64,000 nt of DNA from Larus michahellis (Eukaryota; Chordata; Aves; Charadriiformes; Laridae). The first letter of the stretch is position 1; each line of letters begins with the position of its first letter. The position numbers and the translations under genes were made by a program. Where the stretch lies: assembly GCF_964199755.1 (NCBI RefSeq), contig NC_133899.1, positions 25,461,446-25,525,445 on the forward strand, given 5' to 3'. The notes beneath the pieces are model-generated. The model was not told the origin of the DNA and did not search any database. It was given only the letters and a program-made list of their open reading frames with translations. This document shows positions 59,685 to 64,000 of the stretch, piece by piece.

Positions 59685-60158
59685 TGGTAGACCTGTTGGA
59701 GTGAGTCCAGAGGAGGCCATGAAAGTAATCTGAGGGCTGGAGCCCCTCTGCTGTGAGGACAGCCTGAGAGAGTTGGGGGGGTTCAGCCTGGAGAAGAGAA
59801 GGCTCTGGGGAGACCTCAGAGCCCCTTCCAGTCCCTAAAGGGGCTCCAGGAAAGCTGGGCAGGGACTCTGGATCAGGGAGGGGAGCCATGGGACGAGGGG
59901 GAATGGTTTTAAACTGACAGAGGGAAGATTTAGATGAGATCTGAGGAAGAAATTCTTGGCTGTGAGGGTGGTGAGCCCCTGGCCCAGGTTGCCCAGAGAA
60001 GCTGTGGCTGCCCCATCCCTGGAGGTGTTCAAGGCCAGGTTGGACAGGGCTTGGAGCAACCTGGTCTGGTGGGAGGTGTCCCTGCCCAGGGCAGGGGGGT
60101 GGAATGAGATGACCTTTAAGGTCCCTTCCAACCCAAACCATTCTGTGATTCTATGAAG
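59685..60158 (+). mobile_element. CR1 LINE fragment (end of ORF2 plus 3'UTR), plus orientation
   Basis: Starts near GTAGACCTGTTGGAGTGAGT, runs through CAGCCTGGAGAAGAGAAGGC, the GGGACTCTGGATCAGGGAGG block, GAAATTCTTGGCTGTGAGGG and ends AACCATTCTGTGATTCTATG. About 470 bp, closely matching the reversed copy at 34241-34716 and the copy at 43411-43632. Confidence 0.95.
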
Positions 60159-63100
60159 CTGCATGGCTGTTGTGAGATCTCTGTCATTGCCACTTAAACA
60201 TCGCTCCTTCTCCATGGTGTGAGATCCCTGCAGACCTCCTTCCACCTGGCACCCATCCTGTATTTGGTGTGGGCCCTCATGGAAAGGGATGCTTTCAGGG
60301 TGCGGCTGTTTTTGGGGAAGGCTGTCCCCATCCCTGCTGTTGCCCTGCTGCATTCCCCACTGTCCTTCCTTTTGCCGGCTGCATGTTGGATCCAGGTTTC
60401 CACTTTTGGACTCTGATCCCGTTGGCATCAAAATGGATGTTTAATTATCTGGAGTCAGATCACCCTCTTTGCTTTCATTACTGCAGCTGCATTTACCCTT
60501 AGACCTTTAGGGATTTAATTGCATTGGTGTCAGATCTTTTTGCTGAGTGTAACGTGGCATTTCTTTAGTGCCTTCCTCTACCTCTGCTGAAAAGGTCTCT
60601 CCAAGTCTGACAGCGCTGGGAGCAATTTGTCAGTTTGGCCCAGGTAAGCTTTTTTCGTCCAGCTGAGCATGTTTTCCCTAAGCATTTGCCTTTCCTCCTC
60701 ATTTCAAATTGAACCTTGCTGTGGGTTTTTCTTGACTTGCCACTCGAACAGCTTCTGAATGTCGGCAGACCAGTCCCGGGGATTATTAAGCAACCTGGAC
60801 TGAGCACCGGAGCGGTGCCTGACTTGCCGTTTCAGCTGTGCTCCGAACAGGGGATGTCTTCTGGGATAAAAGTTACGTTTACAGTCAGTTGCTAATTAGT
60901 GGTAGCAGAGCAATTATGTAACTAATGGGACAGGACTGCAATTTGTGAAGACTTTTTGCATCATAAGCATAGAGCTGAAAAAAACCACCCAAAAACACCC
61001 AAAAAGGGGAGTGTAGTTTTATTCCGCTTAGGTTGTTTTGATGTGGTAGGTACTAGGGGGGCTGGAGGAAGACTGGGGATGCTGGTGGGGTTATCAGTTG
61101 TTGGCGTGGGTCTGACCAGTTGGGGTGAGCGTGGGAGGGACTGGGAGCAGTGGAGCAGCTCCGTCCGCCCCTGCGGCAGCCTGGCTCTCCTCCCTGCTGT
61201 CTTCCTCCCATCGCCAGAAGATGAATGTCCCCACAGCGTTATCTCTGTTCCAAACCTCCAACTCCCTCCTGAACTATCACTTTCCGCAGCTGGTTTGGTA
61301 GCTCTCCTGCTGAATCCAAATGAGTTCCCTTTGCATCTTGGGGCGGGGGTGGGTTTCCTCTGTGAATGCGCTTCAGCCAGTGATCTTGCATCCGGACTCA
61401 AGGAAATGAGGGTGGCGAGGAAGGTGGTGGGATGGCTTTTGTGTGTGGCTGTGCGCGTGTTTCAGCGCCTGCTGTCTGTGTGCTGTGAGAGGAAAAAGTT
61501 CAGCCTCCTCCTTTAAGGTCTGCATCAAGCCCTGCCAGCGCATCCTTCTCTGTCAGCTCCTTTCTTCTGCTGCCTGCAGATAGCTGGAAAGCAACACCAG
61601 CTGCCAGCCCTCTTGCGCTGCCTTTGTGTTTTAATACATTTTCCATTTCTTCCAGCTTCCATGTGGAGTTCTGGGTGTCACTGAGACGTGACGCAGCTCC
61701 GGTAACTGGGAACCATCAGGGCTGCTTTCTGTAGGCACAGGATGAGGGTGCCCTGTGTGGTTGTGGAGTTCCCAATGAGTGGATGTTGAGATTTGCTTTG
61801 CCGCCGCTGCGTAGCGCCAATCTCTGTGGGCTGGCATATGTGCCGCTGTTCCTGGCGTTGTCTGTGCTCATCATAAATCGAATCCCCACGAGGTGGCCTT
61901 TGGTTCAGCTCAGCCAAGAGTCCTCCAACTGTGACGGCACTTCTCCTACAACCTTTAATAGCTTTTTTGGCTTTTTCAGTTATAACGGGCACCACTAAAC
62001 CATTTCTCAGTCAGCTCCACACAGTGGCACCTGAGAAACTATGGTTATTTCCTATCCTAAATATAGGGAACATCTGTGCACACGTCTGCAGGGTTACTGT
62101 TGGTAAATGTTGCCTTCTTAATTTGGATGTTCAGACGCAGCAGGGCACGATGCTGGCCTAAACGCTTGAATTGTGGAGTGGCTGTTGCGGCCTCCGGAGC
62201 GGTGCAGGAGGGAGCTGGCTCGAGACAGTAACGCAGGCTGAGCACACCCGAGAACAAAATACGTAAAGACCGAAATACTCAGTAGAGTCAGTAACGAGAA
62301 CTGGAGTTTTATTTCTTTGCAGGCCGTTTTGTAAATCTGACTGTCTTGGCGTGAAAATCAGAAGGGAGGGTGTGCTCCAGAGCAACACGGTGTCGTGTCG
62401 CTCGGGAGCGGTCAGGCACAGGGGCTGGGGCTGCCTCCAGCCTTGGGAGTCCACAAGTGTTGGAAACTGGGGGTGACCCTGGAGTAGGGACCGTGAGATG
62501 GGTACTCGTATTGCAAGAAACAAGGAGCCTTCAAGAGTGTGAGTGGTGATGGGGATGTTGGTGCTAGGAGGGGATGGGGTGGCTGAACGAACCCGTCTTG
62601 TGTAGAATGCCTGCTGAGAAGACGACCTCCGCTTACTGAGAGTTTTTTGGGGTAGTCTGCCTGGATCTTGAGCGCTTGTGGCCCGAGGGCTTCCAGTCCA
62701 GGAGCGCTGGCAAAAAGCAAGGGGTTGGTGGACGGACTGTTTTACGTTTGCTCTAAATGTCGTGTTTTTGTGGTGGAAATGTGAAAAGCCCCAAAGTACC
62801 TCCAGAAATGTCTTCAAGAGTAGTTTCTGGGAGAGGACTCTTTTCATTGATGTAACAAGCTGCAGTTTGCTCCAAACGTTAAGTGTTATAAATGTGGCTG
62901 ATGTAATTCTATTTCAAAAAGCCTTAGAGGCTTGCAATAATAAACAGAGCTTTTTAGTACCAGGTTATTGATGCAAAATAGTTTAGCAAACTGGGTTGCT
63001 GAAGTGCAAATGCCATGTATTATTCATTAGATGCTTTCTTTCCACAAATCACTGCTCTCCATGGCATAATGTTCCCCGCTCCCGGTAGCACCGCTCTTTG

Positions 63101-64000
63101 GGAAGCTCTTTGGTGTGAGCCAAAACCTGGAGTCGCAGACGCATCCATCAGGGCAAGCAGTTGGTTATGTTGTTGTCTTCCAAATGGAGTTCATAATGGG
63201 CAAAGAGGTTTAATTAATGCTTCAGAGTAATGTGTCTGTTTATAAAGAAATAATGTACTATAAAATTAGGCAATGCATAGTGAAATGTACCTCCTAATGG
63301 CTAGGCTGGCATTTTAAGTGATCAGTAAATCACTTAAATATTAAGACCTTCTTGAACAAGGATAATAAAGCAAGAGATTTGGAAATGGTAGATACCAGTA
63401 CTTACAATTATCCACTAAATAAAACATTTTTATAGTGATCATAGAGTTAATCACCTTACAGAGCAGACAGGTGATAGGGACAGTGGAAGATATGTGGCAT
63501 TGTTGCCTGCAGAAAAAGGAATTTCTGATGCGGTCTTTAAGGCCAGAGTCAACAAGGGAGAAAATATAAACATTTTCTGAACTCTTTATCTATTCTTTTG
63601 ATGAATAAATGCAAACAGCCATAGTTATATAGAAAAGCTCATGATCAAAAATACGATAGACCAGGAATATTCCCCAGACATTGCTAATGGAGTTGCATGG
63701 CAGAACAGAGTGATGATCTATGAATATTGTTTTCAAATGCCTGCTTTAAATATTTGAAAATATTCTCAATTGCCTCCATATTTTTAAATGCAAGTTGGGC
63801 AAAAATACTGAATTACTACTTTACGGCCTTAATAGAATAAGCTTTTGCAGTGCTTCTGCAGTTCTGGTTGATGATGGGAAGGATGCAGGAGGACGTTCCC
63901 AGGTCTCCACTGCAAGAGGTTTTGGCAGTTTTGAAGGTGAAATGAGATTTTAATGAACTGAATGCGATCCAAATGATAGGGGTGATTTTTGAGTTAAATA
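60159..64000. other. Intergenic interval to window end, no gene seen
   Basis: About 3.8 kb. GC content falls toward the end; 62870-64000 is AT-rich, repeat-free and rich in TAAT/ATTA motifs. The open stretches of 186 codons (60956-61516, plus) and 229 codons (62158-62847, minus) have no recognisable domain. No gene recognised. Confidence 0.5.

Noticed and set aside
59650-60431. Open frames of 163 and 198 codons on the minus strand
   Set aside because: Both lie mostly antisense to a CR1 3' end; matching peptides recur at the other CR1 copies (34153-34719, 43018-43609), which shows that they are repeat derived.

Overview
The window looks like avian nuclear DNA. It is littered with CR1 LINE fragments (eleven recognised, in both orientations, several with the terminal ATTCTATG-type repeats), and it has GC-rich CpG-island promoters, short introns in a ribosomal protein gene, and no Alu/L1 background. 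The species cannot be fixed from sequence alone.

The left 17 kb hold four genes in the order known from human 14q21.3, all identified by recalled protein or RNA similarity: MGAT2 (5' end only, minus strand, 1-233), LRR1 (minus strand, four coding exons between 5016 and 12934, 419 aa), a full-length 7SL/SRP RNA gene (minus strand, about 15322-15620) and RPS29 (plus strand, three coding exons 15777-16186, 56 aa). 7SL and RPS29 are head to head with about 123 bp between their inferred start sites. A perfect CRE/ATF palindrome lies at -51 to -44 of 7SL, the position of the ATF element in human 7SL. The mammalian RPL36AL gene, which sits between LRR1 and MGAT2 in human, is not seen.

Between LRR1 and 7SL there is an accessory stretch: a GGGCT pentanucleotide run, a GC-rich 36-bp minisatellite whose frame stays open into LRR1 exon 1, an LTR-like element in minus orientation, and two divergent CTCF-type motifs (13214-13228 minus, 15203-15217 plus).

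From about 16.3 kb to 64 kb I find no convincing protein-coding gene. This part resembles a gene desert: CR1 copies, two more copies of the LTR-like element (20041-20342 with an internal deletion, 40949-41581), homopolymer tracts (notably A53 at 57992-58044), and several AT-rich stretches with dense transcription-factor-like motifs that may be conserved regulatory DNA. One exon-like open stretch (41869-42087, minus) and one long unexplained open frame (28154-28945, minus) deserve testing.

Functionally, the genes are housekeeping: Golgi N-glycan processing (MGAT2), replisome disassembly by a CUL2 ubiquitin ligase (LRR1), co-translational protein targeting (7SL) and the small ribosomal subunit (RPS29). 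The 7SL/RPS29 pair is the only arrangement that suggests direct co-regulation.
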